Source: Microtetraspora niveoalba
Lineage (GTDB): Bacteria > Actinomycetota > Actinomycetes > Streptosporangiales > Streptosporangiaceae
Direction of reading: 5' to 3'
Length of the DNA stretch: 41,443 bases
Assembly (NCBI RefSeq): GCF_001570405.1
Contig: NZ_BBYM01000054.1
Location: forward strand, 1 to 41,443
Under the pieces are notes generated by a model. It made no database searches, was not told the DNA's origin, and was given only the letters and a program-made list of their open reading frames with translations. A program made the translations under genes and the position numbers. How positions within the stretch are numbered: the stretch's first letter is position 1; every line of letters begins with the position of its first letter. Positions 7,195-14,750 of this stretch are shown here, piece after piece.

Positions 7195-8142
7195 GCGATC
7201 GGCCAGCTCGGCCCGCCCGAGCCGATAGACGGCGGCCATCAGCAGCGCGGCGCCGGTGAGCTGGAGCGCGGTGAGGCGCTCGCCCAGCGACACGACTCCG
7301 ATGAGCGCGGCGACCAGCGGCTCGAGCAGGACGACGACCGCCGCGGTGGTGCCGCTCACCACCCCCAGGCCGGCGAAGAACAACCCGTACGCGAGCGCGG
7401 TCGGGACGGCCCCCAGATAGAGCAGCCCCAGCGCCGCCGCGCCGGGGTCGGCTCCCGAGGGAAGGACGCCGTCGACCGCCGCGAAGGGCAGCAGGCAGAC
7501 GGCGCCGGCCACGAAGGACCAGCCCATCGTCTCCCCGGGAGCCCCCTGGGGAGCCCCCTCGCCGGAGGAGCGCCCGGCGCCGCTCAGCAGCGTCACGGCG
7601 GCGTAGGCCGCTCCCGAAAGGACGGCGTAGCCCGTGCCCACCGGGGAGAACTCGCCGTGCGTGAGCGCGGAGCCCCCGGTGAGCAGCGGGCCTCCGGTGA
7701 GGAGGGCCAGGCCCGCGACCGCCGCGCCGATGCCCGCGTTCGCCGCGCGGCCCGCATGTTCACCGAGGACGAGCCGGGCGCCGGCCGCGACGAACAGGGG
7801 GTTCGCCCCCATCGCGACCATCGTGGCGAGGGCGACGCCGCTCTCGGCGATGGCGGCGAAGTACGCGACCTGCGAGACGGCCGTGGCGATCCCGAGCGCC
7901 AGGACCTTCCGCCACGATCGCGGCCGGACCACCCGCCGGGAGCCGGTCGTACGGCCGAGGTACGTCACGGCGAGCAGGAGGGCGGCCCCGATGACGAACC
8001 GCCAGAAGGTGACGGCCACCGGGCCGAGGTCGCCCGCCCTCCGCAGGAAGTCGCCGACCGCTCCCCCGGTTCCCCAGGCGACCCCGGCGGCGGACACGAA
8101 GATCAGGCCCCGCCGCACGGGCAGGGAAGGAACGTGCGTCAT
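7150..8142 (-). CDS. EamA/DMT-family transporter
   Basis: A 330-residue protein with about ten membrane segments in two EamA repeats. The first runs from GLIFVSAAGVAWGTGGAVGD (residue about 12) to about 150; the second from GYAVLSGAAYAAVTLLSG to about 305. The end of the second repeat, VLLEPLVAALIGVVSLGERL, is the typical family signature. Such proteins export small metabolites or amino acids across the plasma membrane; the substrate is unknown. Start ATG 8142 has only a weak SD (GAGAGAC). The 5' region contains three consecutive hairpins (8161-8249). The C-terminal tail is polar and lies in a duplicated DNA segment. Confidence 0.85.
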   Translation of the reverse strand: MTHVPSLPVRRGLIFVSAAGVAWGTGGAVGDFLRRAGDLGPVAVTFWRFVIGAALLLAVTYLGRTTGSRRVVRPRSWRKVLALGIATAVSQVAYFAAIAESGVALATMVAMGANPLFVAAGARLVLGEHAGRAANAGIGAAVAGLALLTGGPLLTGGSALTHGEFSPVGTGYAVLSGAAYAAVTLLSGAGRSSGEGAPQGAPGETMGWSFVAGAVCLLPFAAVDGVLPSGADPGAAALGLLYLGAVPTALAYGLFFAGLGVVSGTTAAVVVLLEPLVAALIGVVSLGERLTALQLTGAALLMAAVYRLGRAELADRRTGEGDAAGEYEHP

Positions 8143-8160
8143 TGATGTCTCTCATGGTGA

Positions 8161-8249
8161 GTGGTGGAAAAGGCCCGGGAAGCGGGCAGCCACCACCGGC
8201 CGGACCACCCGGGTCCGGCTCACGAGAGGGTCCGCCCGCTATCGGGCGG
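8161..8249 (-). ncRNA. Candidate structured leader of the EamA gene
   Basis: Three stem-loops are packed in 89 bases, in minus-strand order: 8249-8243 with 8238-8232 (7 bp, 4-base loop); 8219-8212 with 8206-8199 (8 bp, 5-base loop); and a nested one, 8196-8190 with 8167-8161 (7 bp) enclosing 8187-8183 with 8177-8173 (5 bp). The last ends 18 bases before the ATG. I could not match it to a riboswitch class I know. The rest of the 8143-8516 gap holds no gene; 8430-8500 is comparatively AT-rich. Confidence 0.4.
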
Positions 8250-8516
8250 GCGGCGGGGAGACGATCAATCGCACGGGGGCACGCTATCGCGGCGCGGCGC
8301 GTCGCGGCATCGGCTTTCCCGGGGGCGTGCGGTCACCGGCGTCACGACGAACGCGACAAAGCGGTTTTCCATCCGATGATCAAGGACGTTCCCGCGCCAC
8401 CGGCGCGTACGCCGATCCGCCTGGAACTCCTCATTTCAGAAACGAATCAATATTCTGGACAACAGACCGCCGAAGGGAATTTCCGAAGAGTGGTGTCAGG
8501 CCGTACTCTTGCTTCG

Positions 8517-8555
8517 TGGTCGCCCGAGGCGAGGTCAGGTCGCCTCGGGCGGCCA
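8517..8555 (-). terminator. Terminator after the dienelactone hydrolase gene
   Basis: A very strong hairpin: a perfect 12-bp core (8521-8532 with 8540-8551), extended by four more pairs, one G-U, to 8517 and 8555; seven-base loop. It lies seven bases past the TGA at 8562. No U tract. Confidence 0.75.
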
Positions 8556-8561
8556 CCTCGT

Positions 8562-9335
8562 TCACTCCGCGTCAGGCGTGGTCCGGCCGCGCTCGGCCAG
8601 GAACGCCAACGTGCGCGACCAGGCGTCCGCGCAGGCGCCGGCGAACTCCTCCATCCCCAGCTCGAAGAACCCGTGCGGCGCGCCGGGATAGGTGACGATC
8701 TCGTGCTCGACCCCCGCCTCGGTGAGCGCGGCGTCGAACGCGGCGACCGTGCCGGCGGGGATGCCCTCGTCCCCTCCGCCGAACATGCCGAGGATCGGCG
8801 CGGTCAGCTCGGGCGCGAGCTGGGTGGGCCCGTCCGCGCCGAAGAGCACGTCGGGATATCCGTACAGGCCGATCGCCCCGGCCAGGCCGAAGCGGGGCAG
8901 CGCCGAGGTGAAGGCCATCCGGCCGCCGAAGCAGAAACCGAGCGACACCACCGCGGCGCACCCCTCCGCCCGCAACCGGTCGGCCCCGGCGGCGATGTCG
9001 GCGTAGAGGCCCTCCCTGGTGAGTCCGCCCAGGTGCTCCATGAAGGGGAACGCGGCGGGATCTCTCGGCTCGGTGCCCGCGGTCCGGCCGAAGTAGTCGA
9101 TCGCGAGCGCGTGGTGCCCCTGCTCCGCGAGCCGTACGGTCAACCGCTCGTAGAAGCCGGACAGCCCCCGGTTGTCGGGCAGCACCAGCACCCCCACGCC
9201 GGACGCCCGTCCGGGACGGGAGTGGCAGGCGGCGAAACCGGCGCCGTCGGCGGAGTTCAGGATCAGGCGGGCGGACGCGGCGGTGGTGACGGGAGCCCCG
9301 TACACGGGCGGCAGCGCGTCGGCGTCGTAGCACAC
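8562..9335 (-). CDS. Dienelactone hydrolase family protein
   Basis: A 257-residue alpha/beta hydrolase of the DLH type. The nucleophile is a cysteine in the elbow GFCFGG (about residue 132), followed by the acid in GGGDEGIP (about 190) and the histidine in GAPHGF (about 222), the Cys-Asp-His triad of this family. An N-terminal VLVLPDNRGLSGFYERLTVRLAEQG segment supplies the oxyanion region. Family members open lactone rings in aromatic degradation, but many have other ester substrates. No aromatic-degradation genes are near. GTG 9335 has AGAGGA upstream. It is transcribed singly, bounded by an AT-rich region and a strong terminator. Confidence 0.87.
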   Translation of the reverse strand: MCYDADALPPVYGAPVTTAASARLILNSADGAGFAACHSRPGRASGVGVLVLPDNRGLSGFYERLTVRLAEQGHHALAIDYFGRTAGTEPRDPAAFPFMEHLGGLTREGLYADIAAGADRLRAEGCAAVVSLGFCFGGRMAFTSALPRFGLAGAIGLYGYPDVLFGADGPTQLAPELTAPILGMFGGGDEGIPAGTVAAFDAALTEAGVEHEIVTYPGAPHGFFELGMEEFAGACADAWSRTLAFLAERGRTTPDAE

Positions 9336-9482
9336 GGGCGGATTCCTCTCAGATCGGATTACACCCGCAATGCTAATAACCGCACATAACCTATTTTCTC
9401 ATCATATCAAAGGAAAATAAATTACCGGCCACCGCCCGATTAATATTGCATTTCTCTCTGATTCGGTCCCGCCGAGCCGGGC

Positions 9483-10274
9483 TCAGCGCTTGCGTCCCAG
9501 GCCGCAATAGCCGGTCTTGGCCAGGTCCTCGTCCATGAACATCGGCAGGTCCTCGGGGATGTTGAGGTCCCACGGCGCGATCAGCTCGAAGTCGCCGAAG
9601 AACGCGGCGACCTCGTCGCGGGAGCGCGGCCGGAACGGCGAGTTCGCCTGCTCGTACAGCTTGCTGATCCGGGCCATCGTCTCCGGCCGGGCGTCGCTGC
9701 CCGCGTGCGCGACCGCCAGATAGCTGCCCGGCGCGAGCGCGTCGCGATACTCGGCGACGAAGTCGTGCGGCTTGTCCTCGTCGGGGATCAGGTGCAGCAG
9801 GAACATCATCAGCACGCCGACCGGACGGTCGAAGTCGATCAGTCCCCGCACCTCGGGGCGGTCCAGCACGGCGCGCGGGTCGCGGACGTCCGCGTGCACC
9901 ATGGCCACCCGCTCCGGCTCGGCCAGCAGCGCGCGGCCGTGAGCGCAGACCACCTCGTCATGGTCCACGTACACGACACGCGAGTCGGGAGCGACCCGCA
10001 TCGCGATCTCGTGGACGTTCTCCCGGGTCGGCATCCCGGATCCGAGGTCGAGGAACTGCCTGACCCCCTGCGCCGCGAGGTGCTCGACGATCTCCCGGAT
10101 GGCCTCGCGGCTCTGCAGGGCGATCTCCCTCATCTGGGGGAAGATCCCCAGCACGAGATCGCCCATCTCCCTGTCCACGGCGAAGTTGTCCTTGCCGCCC
10201 AGGTAGTAGTCGTACATTCGGGCGGCGTTCGGGACGTTCGGGTTCACACCGGTCGGCGCGATGGGGTCAGACAC
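9483..10274 (-). CDS. SAM-dependent methyltransferase, Methyltransf_19 (DUF574) type
   Basis: A 263-residue protein with the family opening PNAARMYDYYLGGKDNFAVD, SAM motif I LDLGSGMPT (about residue 75), an acidic loop VVYVDHDEVVCAHGRALL, and HADVRDP. The family is greatly expanded in actinomycetes and its substrates are mostly unknown. GTG 10280 and GTG 10274 are two codons apart; AGGAG overlaps the first and is five bases from the second, so 10274 is chosen. The SD lies inside a 6-bp hairpin (10281-10297), a possible brake on translation. A TACGAT box at 10305-10300 may be the -10. It stands 54 bp behind the MFS gene, yet seems to have its own promoter. Confidence 0.88.
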   Translation of the reverse strand: MSDPIAPTGVNPNVPNAARMYDYYLGGKDNFAVDREMGDLVLGIFPQMREIALQSREAIREIVEHLAAQGVRQFLDLGSGMPTRENVHEIAMRVAPDSRVVYVDHDEVVCAHGRALLAEPERVAMVHADVRDPRAVLDRPEVRGLIDFDRPVGVLMMFLLHLIPDEDKPHDFVAEYRDALAPGSYLAVAHAGSDARPETMARISKLYEQANSPFRPRSRDEVAAFFGDFELIAPWDLNIPEDLPMFMDEDLAKTGYCGLGRKR

Positions 10275-10280
10275 GATCAC

Positions 10281-10297
10281 TCCTCAGGTTTTGAGGA
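10281..10297 (-). promoter_or_regulatory. Hairpin covering the SD of the methyltransferase gene
   Basis: TCCTCA (10281-10286) pairs with TGAGGA (10292-10297), five-base loop. On the mRNA the 3' arm is the TGAGGA of the Shine-Dalgarno sequence. Confidence 0.4.
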
Positions 10298-10328
10298 AGA
10301 TCGTAAGGGGTCCGCTGGGCGAAATCCC

Positions 10329-11609
10329 CTAATTCCGTGCGACTTGCGACGCCCCCGCGGAGACGCAAACCGTACGGGGTGCCCGCTCCCCCTCGCCGTC
10401 GGACCCCGCCGCCGGCCGCCGCTCGTCCTCGATGAACTTCGGCGCCCCCGCGTACCAGCCGGACACCACCTGGGCGGCGACCACGGCGAACAGCAGCACG
10501 AACGGGACCGTCCAGCCGCCGCTGAGCTCGTACAGCACGCCCACCGCGAGCGGACCCGCGCCGGCGATCAGGTAGCCGGCGCTCTGCCCGAACGCGGACA
10601 GCGCGGCCGTGGCCTCGGCCGTACGGGTGCGCAGCGCGAGCATCGCCAGCGCGAGCGGGAACGACCCCATGCCCACGCCCACGAGCATCGACCACACCCA
10701 CAGCCCCCGCCCGGTCAGCAGCCCGGCGAACCCGATCACGTACGCGCCGCAGAAGGCGACGACCAGCGCCCGCTGGTCGGCCATCCTGGCGGCGACGGCC
10801 GGGACGAGCATCGAGATCGGGATGCCCAGGCCGGTGAACACCGCGAGGACCGTCCCCGCCTCCCCCGACGTGTAGCCGTTGTCCTGCAGGAGCTGGGGAA
10901 GCCAGCCGAACATGACGTACGCGATGAGGGACTGGGTGCCGAAGTACGCGGCGATCGCCCAGGCCAGCCTGCTGCGTACCAGCTCGCCCGGCCCCGCCCC
11001 GCGGACTCGGTGCCGCTCCGGCTCACTGCGCAGGAGCGCAAGCCACGGAATGGCGGACACGGCGGCCAGGGCCGCCCACACACCGAGTGCCACGTGCCAG
11101 TTGCCGCCCGCCGCCCGCTGGATGGGCACGGTCGCGGCGGCGGCGAGCATGGTCCCGACGGCCAGGGCCGTCGAGTAGACAGTGGTCATCACGCCGGCCC
11201 GCGCGGGGAAGTGGCGCTTGATCAGCGTCGGGATCAGCACGTTGCCGATCGCGCCGCCGGACAGCGCCACGGCGCTGGCCACGAGGAACACGCCCGAACT
11301 GCCGACGACGGAGCGGATCCACAACCCCGCCCCGAGCAGGACGAGCGCGGCCAGCAGCAGCCGGTGCTCGCCCACGCGGTGGGACAGCGCGGGAGTCATC
11401 GCTCCGAAGAGGGCGAAACAGAGCACCGGCAGCGTGGTGAGCAGTCCGCTCGCCACACCCGACATGCCGAGGGCCGCGCTGACCTGGTCGAGCACGGGAC
11501 CCACACTGGTCACGGCGGTACGGAGATTGAGCGCCGCGAGAACGATACCGAGCGCGACGAGCCAGGCGACCGAACCCGTTCGGCCCCTGCGTGCGACGAC
11601 GGCGGTCAT
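10329..11609 (-). CDS. MFS transporter, CynX/NimT-like
   Basis: A 426-residue protein with twelve predicted membrane segments. The first helix block, WLVALGIVLAALNLRTAVTS followed by VGPVLDQVSAALGMS, is the hallmark of CynX/NimT transporters (cyanate and 2-nitroimidazole relatives), and a basic loop after helix 6 (LLRSEPERHRVRG) separates the two halves. It should sit in the plasma membrane; the direction and substrate of transport are not readable. ATG 11609 has AGAGGG twelve bases upstream. A 10-3-10 palindrome with an embedded TAGGAT box lies 25-47 bases upstream, so a regulator probably controls it. The regulator gene is not adjacent. Confidence 0.87.
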   Translation of the reverse strand: MTAVVARRGRTGSVAWLVALGIVLAALNLRTAVTSVGPVLDQVSAALGMSGVASGLLTTLPVLCFALFGAMTPALSHRVGEHRLLLAALVLLGAGLWIRSVVGSSGVFLVASAVALSGGAIGNVLIPTLIKRHFPARAGVMTTVYSTALAVGTMLAAAATVPIQRAAGGNWHVALGVWAALAAVSAIPWLALLRSEPERHRVRGAGPGELVRSRLAWAIAAYFGTQSLIAYVMFGWLPQLLQDNGYTSGEAGTVLAVFTGLGIPISMLVPAVAARMADQRALVVAFCGAYVIGFAGLLTGRGLWVWSMLVGVGMGSFPLALAMLALRTRTAEATAALSAFGQSAGYLIAGAGPLAVGVLYELSGGWTVPFVLLFAVVAAQVVSGWYAGAPKFIEDERRPAAGSDGEGERAPRTVCVSAGASQVARN

Positions 11610-11633
11610 GCCGGTGCAAACCCTCTTTTCGCT

Positions 11634-11656
11634 GTCGAATCATCCTATGACTCGAC
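11634..11656 (-). promoter_or_regulatory. Palindromic operator with -10 box, CynX-like gene
   Basis: Arms 11634-11643 and 11647-11656 are inverted repeats with one mismatch and a three-base centre (TCAT-AGG-ATGA core on the minus strand). TAGGAT (11647-11642) could be the -10 box. The shape recalls sites of GntR/FadR-family repressors; that link is an inference. Confidence 0.5.
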
Positions 11657-11739
11657 AACTGTAGCAGAGAGCTCAATCACGACACGAACCGCAAACGCTC
11701 TCGTAACACCGGTCCCTCCGGTGGCCGGAGCGCCGGGGC

Positions 11740-12366
11740 TCAGGCGCGCGGCAGCGTCGTCCCGGGGCCGCCCTCCGGGGGGACCGGGCCCGGCCCGGGC
11801 GCGGGAAGCGGCGACTTCGGCGGATATTCCGGATTCACCGGCTGAGGCGGCATCGGCTCGCCGATGTCGTATCCGGTCCCGGAACCGGAGCCGCCGGAAC
11901 GGCCCTCCTGATGGGGAGCGGGGATGTCACCGCGCCAGCCGCCGGTCTCGGTGCCGCGCGACTCGATGTACGTCTTGAAGCGCTCCAGGTCGCCCTTGAC
12001 CCGCCTGCGTACGATCTGCAGCAGGTCGGCGGCCGTCTCGGCCAGCCCCTCCGGGTCGTACTCCAACTGGAGCGTGACGCGGCAGTGCGCGTCGTCGAGG
12101 CGGTGGAACGTCACCACCCCCGACTGGTGCGGCCGGTCCAGCGAGCGCCAGGCCACCCGCTCGTCCGGGTGCTGCTCGGTGATCTCCGCGTCGAAGTCGC
12201 GCCGCACCCCGCCGATCTCGACCGCCCAGTACGTCCGGGTGTCGGTGACCTGCTTGACGGAGTCCACGCCCTCCATGAACTCGGGGAAGCTCTCGAACTG
12301 GGTCCACTGGTTGTAGGCGGTGCGCACCGGCACGTTCACGTTGACCGAGTGTTCGATCGAGCTCAT
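11740..12366 (-). CDS. SRPBCC-fold (polyketide cyclase/START-like) protein
   Basis: A 208-residue protein. Residues 1-140 are an SRPBCC domain: SVNVNVPVRTAYNQWTQFES, FPEFMEGVDSVKQV, a central WRSLDRPHQSGVVTFHRL strand pair and a long C-terminal helix (AETAADLLQIVRRRVKGDLE). The fold binds a hydrophobic ligand in a cavity; this subfamily is often annotated cyclase/dehydrase but rarely shown to be an enzyme. Residues from about 145 to the end are a Gly/Ser then Pro-rich tail, almost certainly disordered. ATG 12366 has AGGAGGAGAC at ideal distance. It is transcribed alone. Confidence 0.82.
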   Translation of the reverse strand: MSSIEHSVNVNVPVRTAYNQWTQFESFPEFMEGVDSVKQVTDTRTYWAVEIGGVRRDFDAEITEQHPDERVAWRSLDRPHQSGVVTFHRLDDAHCRVTLQLEYDPEGLAETAADLLQIVRRRVKGDLERFKTYIESRGTETGGWRGDIPAPHQEGRSGGSGSGTGYDIGEPMPPQPVNPEYPPKSPLPAPGPGPVPPEGGPGTTLPRA

Positions 12367-12468
12367 GCCTGTCTCCTCCTGTCCTCGTGACTTCGGAGGA
12401 TCGCTCTGCCCGCACAGACCCGGTCTAGTCGGATTCGCCGGTACGGATCACCACTAGACCCGCGCCCC

Positions 12469-12849
12469 TCAGGACGCGTTGCGGCGCAGCCAGAACAGCC
12501 CGAGCACCGGCAGGACGAGCGGCACGAACAGGTAGCCGGCGCCGTACCCCGACCAGACCGTGGCGTGCGGGAACGCCGCCGAGTCGGCGAGACTCAGCGT
12601 GCCGACGACCAGCACCCCCACGAGCTCGACGAGGCACGCCCCGAGGGCGAGCCGCCGCTCGCCGCGGGCCAGCGCCACAGTGAGCACGATGTACACGACG
12701 GCGGCCAGCGCCGAGAGCAGGTACGCCAGCGGCGCCTCGTCGAACCGCGTCGCGATCTGCACGGCGGCGCGGGCGGAGGCCGCGAGGGCGAAGACGCCGT
12801 AGACGGCGACGAGGACCCGGCCCGGTCCCGATCTCACCGGAGCGTTCAC
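12469..12849 (-). CDS. Small membrane protein (hypothetical), second gene of a coupled pair
   Basis: A 126-residue protein with four hydrophobic segments (VLVAVYGVFALAASARAAVQ; LAYLLSALAAVVYIVLTVAL; ALGACLVELVGVLVVGTLSL; GAGYLFVPLVLPVLGLFWLR). It starts at GTG 12849, which overlaps the TGA stop of the upstream gene by four bases (GTGA), so the two are translationally coupled. It is a multi-pass membrane protein of unknown function, similar in layout to unannotated integral membrane proteins of actinomycetes. Confidence 0.75.
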   Translation of the reverse strand: MNAPVRSGPGRVLVAVYGVFALAASARAAVQIATRFDEAPLAYLLSALAAVVYIVLTVALARGERRLALGACLVELVGVLVVGTLSLADSAAFPHATVWSGYGAGYLFVPLVLPVLGLFWLRRNAS

Positions 12850-13202
12850 GCCGTGCCGTTCCAGAGCTGGAGGAGCCGCCCGGTCATGACGGCGACGGTG
12901 AACCCGGCGACCGCGATCACTCCGGGCCCCCAGCGGGTGCGCTCCGCCTTGCCCCACCACACGGCGGCCGGCGGGATCACGACGGTCCCGGCGAGATAGC
13001 CGATGAACGTCGCCGTCTCCTGCTTCACCTCGGACAGCCGCGCCACGGCGAGACCCGCCTGGACGAGCAGGGCCACCTCGATCAGGGCGAGCCCGGCCAG
13101 CAGGACGAGGCCCATGGGCCGGTTCCGGATCGCCGTGATCAGGCTGATCAGGGCGAGCAACAGGGCGGCGCCGATCAGCCAGCCGGAATAGGCGCCGCTC
13201 AT
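12846..13202 (-). CDS. Small membrane protein (hypothetical), first gene of a coupled pair
   Basis: A 118-residue protein with about four membrane segments (SGWLIGAALLLALISLITAI; MGLVLLAGLALIEVALLVQA; FIGYLAGTVVIPPAAVWWGK; GVIAVAGFTVAVMTGRLLQL). The charged linker ARLSEVKQETATF lies between the middle segments. The partner gene starts inside its stop codon. ATG 13202 has no clear SD; a TAGCCT word about 30 bases upstream could belong to a promoter. Function unknown; the two products may form one complex. Confidence 0.75.
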   Translation of the reverse strand: MSGAYSGWLIGAALLLALISLITAIRNRPMGLVLLAGLALIEVALLVQAGLAVARLSEVKQETATFIGYLAGTVVIPPAAVWWGKAERTRWGPGVIAVAGFTVAVMTGRLLQLWNGTA

Positions 13203-13283
13203 CGGGCGCAGGGGTTCGGGAGCATGGCCAGTAGGCTACCGCCGGCCGTGGCCGCCTCCGATTCCGCCTCCGGCGGCTGTGGA

Positions 13284-13307
13284 CGGGGGGCCCGGGGGCC
13301 CGCCGTG
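13284..13307 (-). terminator. Possible terminator after tRNA-Ala copy 3
   Basis: An imperfect GC-only hairpin (ACGGGGGGCCC with GGGCCCGCCGT, one mismatch) about 20 bases past the 3' end of the tRNA. No U tract. Confidence 0.4.
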
Positions 13308-13325
13308 CGGAGTGTGTGATCGAGG

Positions 13326-13398
13326 TGGAGCTATGGGGACTCGAACCCCAGACCCCCTCCATGCCATGGAGGTGCGCTACCAGCTGCGCTATAGCCCC
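13326..13398 (-). tRNA. tRNA-Ala(GGC), copy 3
   Basis: Identical over 73 bases to copies 1 and 2. Flanking sequence is unrelated, so the duplication is confined to the tRNA itself. It has a separate promoter (13441-13469). Confidence 0.97.
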
Positions 13399-13440
13399 TG
13401 GTCACCGCGTTCGAGTTCTCTCGACGCGGCGCCCGAGGAG

Positions 13441-13469
13441 CATATAGCGACCATTCGCCGTTTACCTAA
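13441..13469 (-). promoter_or_regulatory. Promoter of tRNA-Ala copy 3
   Basis: Minus strand: -35 TTAGGT (13469-13464), 17-base spacer, -10 TATATG (13446-13441). The geometry equals that of the other two copies although the hexamers differ slightly. Confidence 0.6.
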
Positions 13470-13495
13470 TCGACACCTGGCGGCCGCCGCGCGGG

Positions 13496-14131
13496 TCAGC
13501 CTCCGGCGATGGTGTCGGGCCTGTCGTCGCTGCTCACGGGCTCGGGAAGCGTTCCCGCGTTGTGTTCGAGCAGCCGCCACCCCCGGCGGCCCTCCTCCAG
13601 CACCGACCACGAGCAGTTGGACAGGCCGCCGAGGGCGGACCACAGCTCCTCGGGCAGGCCGAGAAGCCGGGCGATGCCGAGCCGCAGCGCCGCCCCGTGG
13701 GAGGCGACGACCAGCAGCCCGTCATCCGGCAGCTGGGCGACCCACCGGCGGATGGCCTCCGACACGCGCTCCGCGACGTCGGCCACGGCCTCGCCGCCGG
13801 GCGCCTCCCAGGCCTCGTACTCGACCGGCCAGCCCGCCCTGATCTCCTCCCGGGTCAGCCCCTCCCACGCGCCGCCGCCGCGCTCCCGCAGGTCCTTGTC
13901 CACGAGCACGCCGAGGCCGGCGATCCGGGCCAGAGCCGCCCCCGTGTCGTACGCGCGCTGCAGGTCCGAGGAGACGATCGCGGTGGGCCCGAGCGCGGCC
14001 AGCAGGGACGCCGCCCGCGCCGCCTGGGCGACCCCGGTGGCGTCCAGGGGGATGTCGCTGTGTCCCTGGAACCGCTGCTCGACGTTCCATCTCGTCTGTC
14101 CGTGGCGCAGGCAGACCACCCGCCGGCTCAC
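13496..14131 (-). CDS. Histidine phosphatase family (phosphoglycerate mutase-like)
   Basis: A 211-residue cytosolic protein. The catalytic RHG motif is LRHGQTRWN near the N-terminus, followed by QGHSDIPLDATG, SSDLQRAYDTG, the RERGGGAWEGLT block and the second histidine in SHGAALRLG. The phospho-histidine mechanism is therefore intact; the substrate could be a phospho-sugar or a phosphoglycerate. The frame is open to 14350, but that stretch overlaps rsfS; GTG 14131 has GGGGAC at the right spacing and begins just before the first strand. It is the third gene of nadD-rsfS-phosphatase, 34 bp behind rsfS. Confidence 0.88.
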   Translation of the reverse strand: MSRRVVCLRHGQTRWNVEQRFQGHSDIPLDATGVAQAARAASLLAALGPTAIVSSDLQRAYDTGAALARIAGLGVLVDKDLRERGGGAWEGLTREEIRAGWPVEYEAWEAPGGEAVADVAERVSEAIRRWVAQLPDDGLLVVASHGAALRLGIARLLGLPEELWSALGGLSNCSWSVLEEGRRGWRLLEHNAGTLPEPVSSDDRPDTIAGG

Positions 14132-14165
14132 GCGGACGTCCCCGTGGCCGGCTCGAGCAGTTCGC

Positions 14166-14570
14166 TCACCGGGCCGCCCCGCCGGCCCGCTGCGCGGCAA
14201 CCCTGGTGACGCTCTCCGGAAGCTCGATCGAGGGGCAGTCCTTCCACAGCCGCTCAAGGGCGTAGAAGGTGCGCTCCTCCTCGTGCTGGACGTGGACGAC
14301 GATGTCGATGTAGTCGAGGAGCACCCAGCGCCCCTCCCGTTCGCCCTCACGGCGGACCGGCTTGGCGTCGGCCTCGACGCGGAGCCGTTCCTCGATCTCG
14401 TCCACGATCGCGCGGACCTGACGGTCGTTGGAGGCGGAGCAGAGCAGGAACGCGTCGGTGATGACGAGCTGCTCGCTCACGTCGTAGGCGATGATGTCGT
14501 CGGCCAGCTTCTCCGCTGCGGCCTCGGCGGCCACGCTGATGAGCTGCAGCGATCTCTCAGATGCGGTCAC
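14166..14570 (-). CDS. rsfS: Ribosomal silencing factor RsfS
   Basis: A 134-residue protein that matches RsfS (YbeB/Iojap) throughout: AAEAAAEKLADDIIAYDVSE, the SASNDRQVRAIVDEIEE helix, VRREGEREGRWVLLDYIDIV and VHVQHEEERTFYALERLW. RsfS binds L14 on the 50S subunit and blocks joining with 30S when nutrients are scarce. GTG 14570 is preceded by GGAGGAC eleven bases upstream. The gene follows nadD after a 206-bp gap that contains a hairpin and a 13-bp tandem repeat, and it precedes the phosphatase, the usual bacterial order. Confidence 0.95.
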   Translation of the reverse strand: MTASERSLQLISVAAEAAAEKLADDIIAYDVSEQLVITDAFLLCSASNDRQVRAIVDEIEERLRVEADAKPVRREGEREGRWVLLDYIDIVVHVQHEEERTFYALERLWKDCPSIELPESVTRVAAQRAGGAAR

Positions 14571-14627
14571 GATGCGGTTCTGTCCTCCATTGCCGGGGCA
14601 CGAGTCTCGATCGGCTCTTCCAAGGGT

Positions 14628-14645
14628 GCCCGCCGGACGGCGGGC
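14628..14645 (-). terminator. Hairpin between nadD and rsfS
   Basis: GCCCGCC (14628-14634) pairs with GGCGGGC (14639-14645), four-base loop. It could end part of the nadD transcripts before rsfS. Confidence 0.4.
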
Positions 14646-14750
14646 GATTCAATCCCGTTTTCGCGCCCGACACTATCCGGACGCGGCCCCGCCGTATCAA
14701 CGTACGGCACCTGCCTGGCGATTCCGCCCCTCCGCGCCGCCTCGCCCGGG

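Noticed and set aside
8199-8249. Possible plus-strand ZTP-like riboswitch (GGACCACCC-like word)
   Set aside because: The word resemblance is slight, the rest of the motif is missing and no plus-strand gene follows.
9705-11978. 757-codon plus-strand frame across the methyltransferase and MFS genes
   Set aside because: His/Arg/Glu/Gln-rich product typical of antisense frames in GC-rich DNA; both minus-strand genes there are well-formed families.
12850-13362. Long N-terminal extension of the 126-residue membrane protein
   Set aside because: It overlaps the preceding membrane gene and even the tRNA; the GTGA overlap at 12849 gives a natural start.
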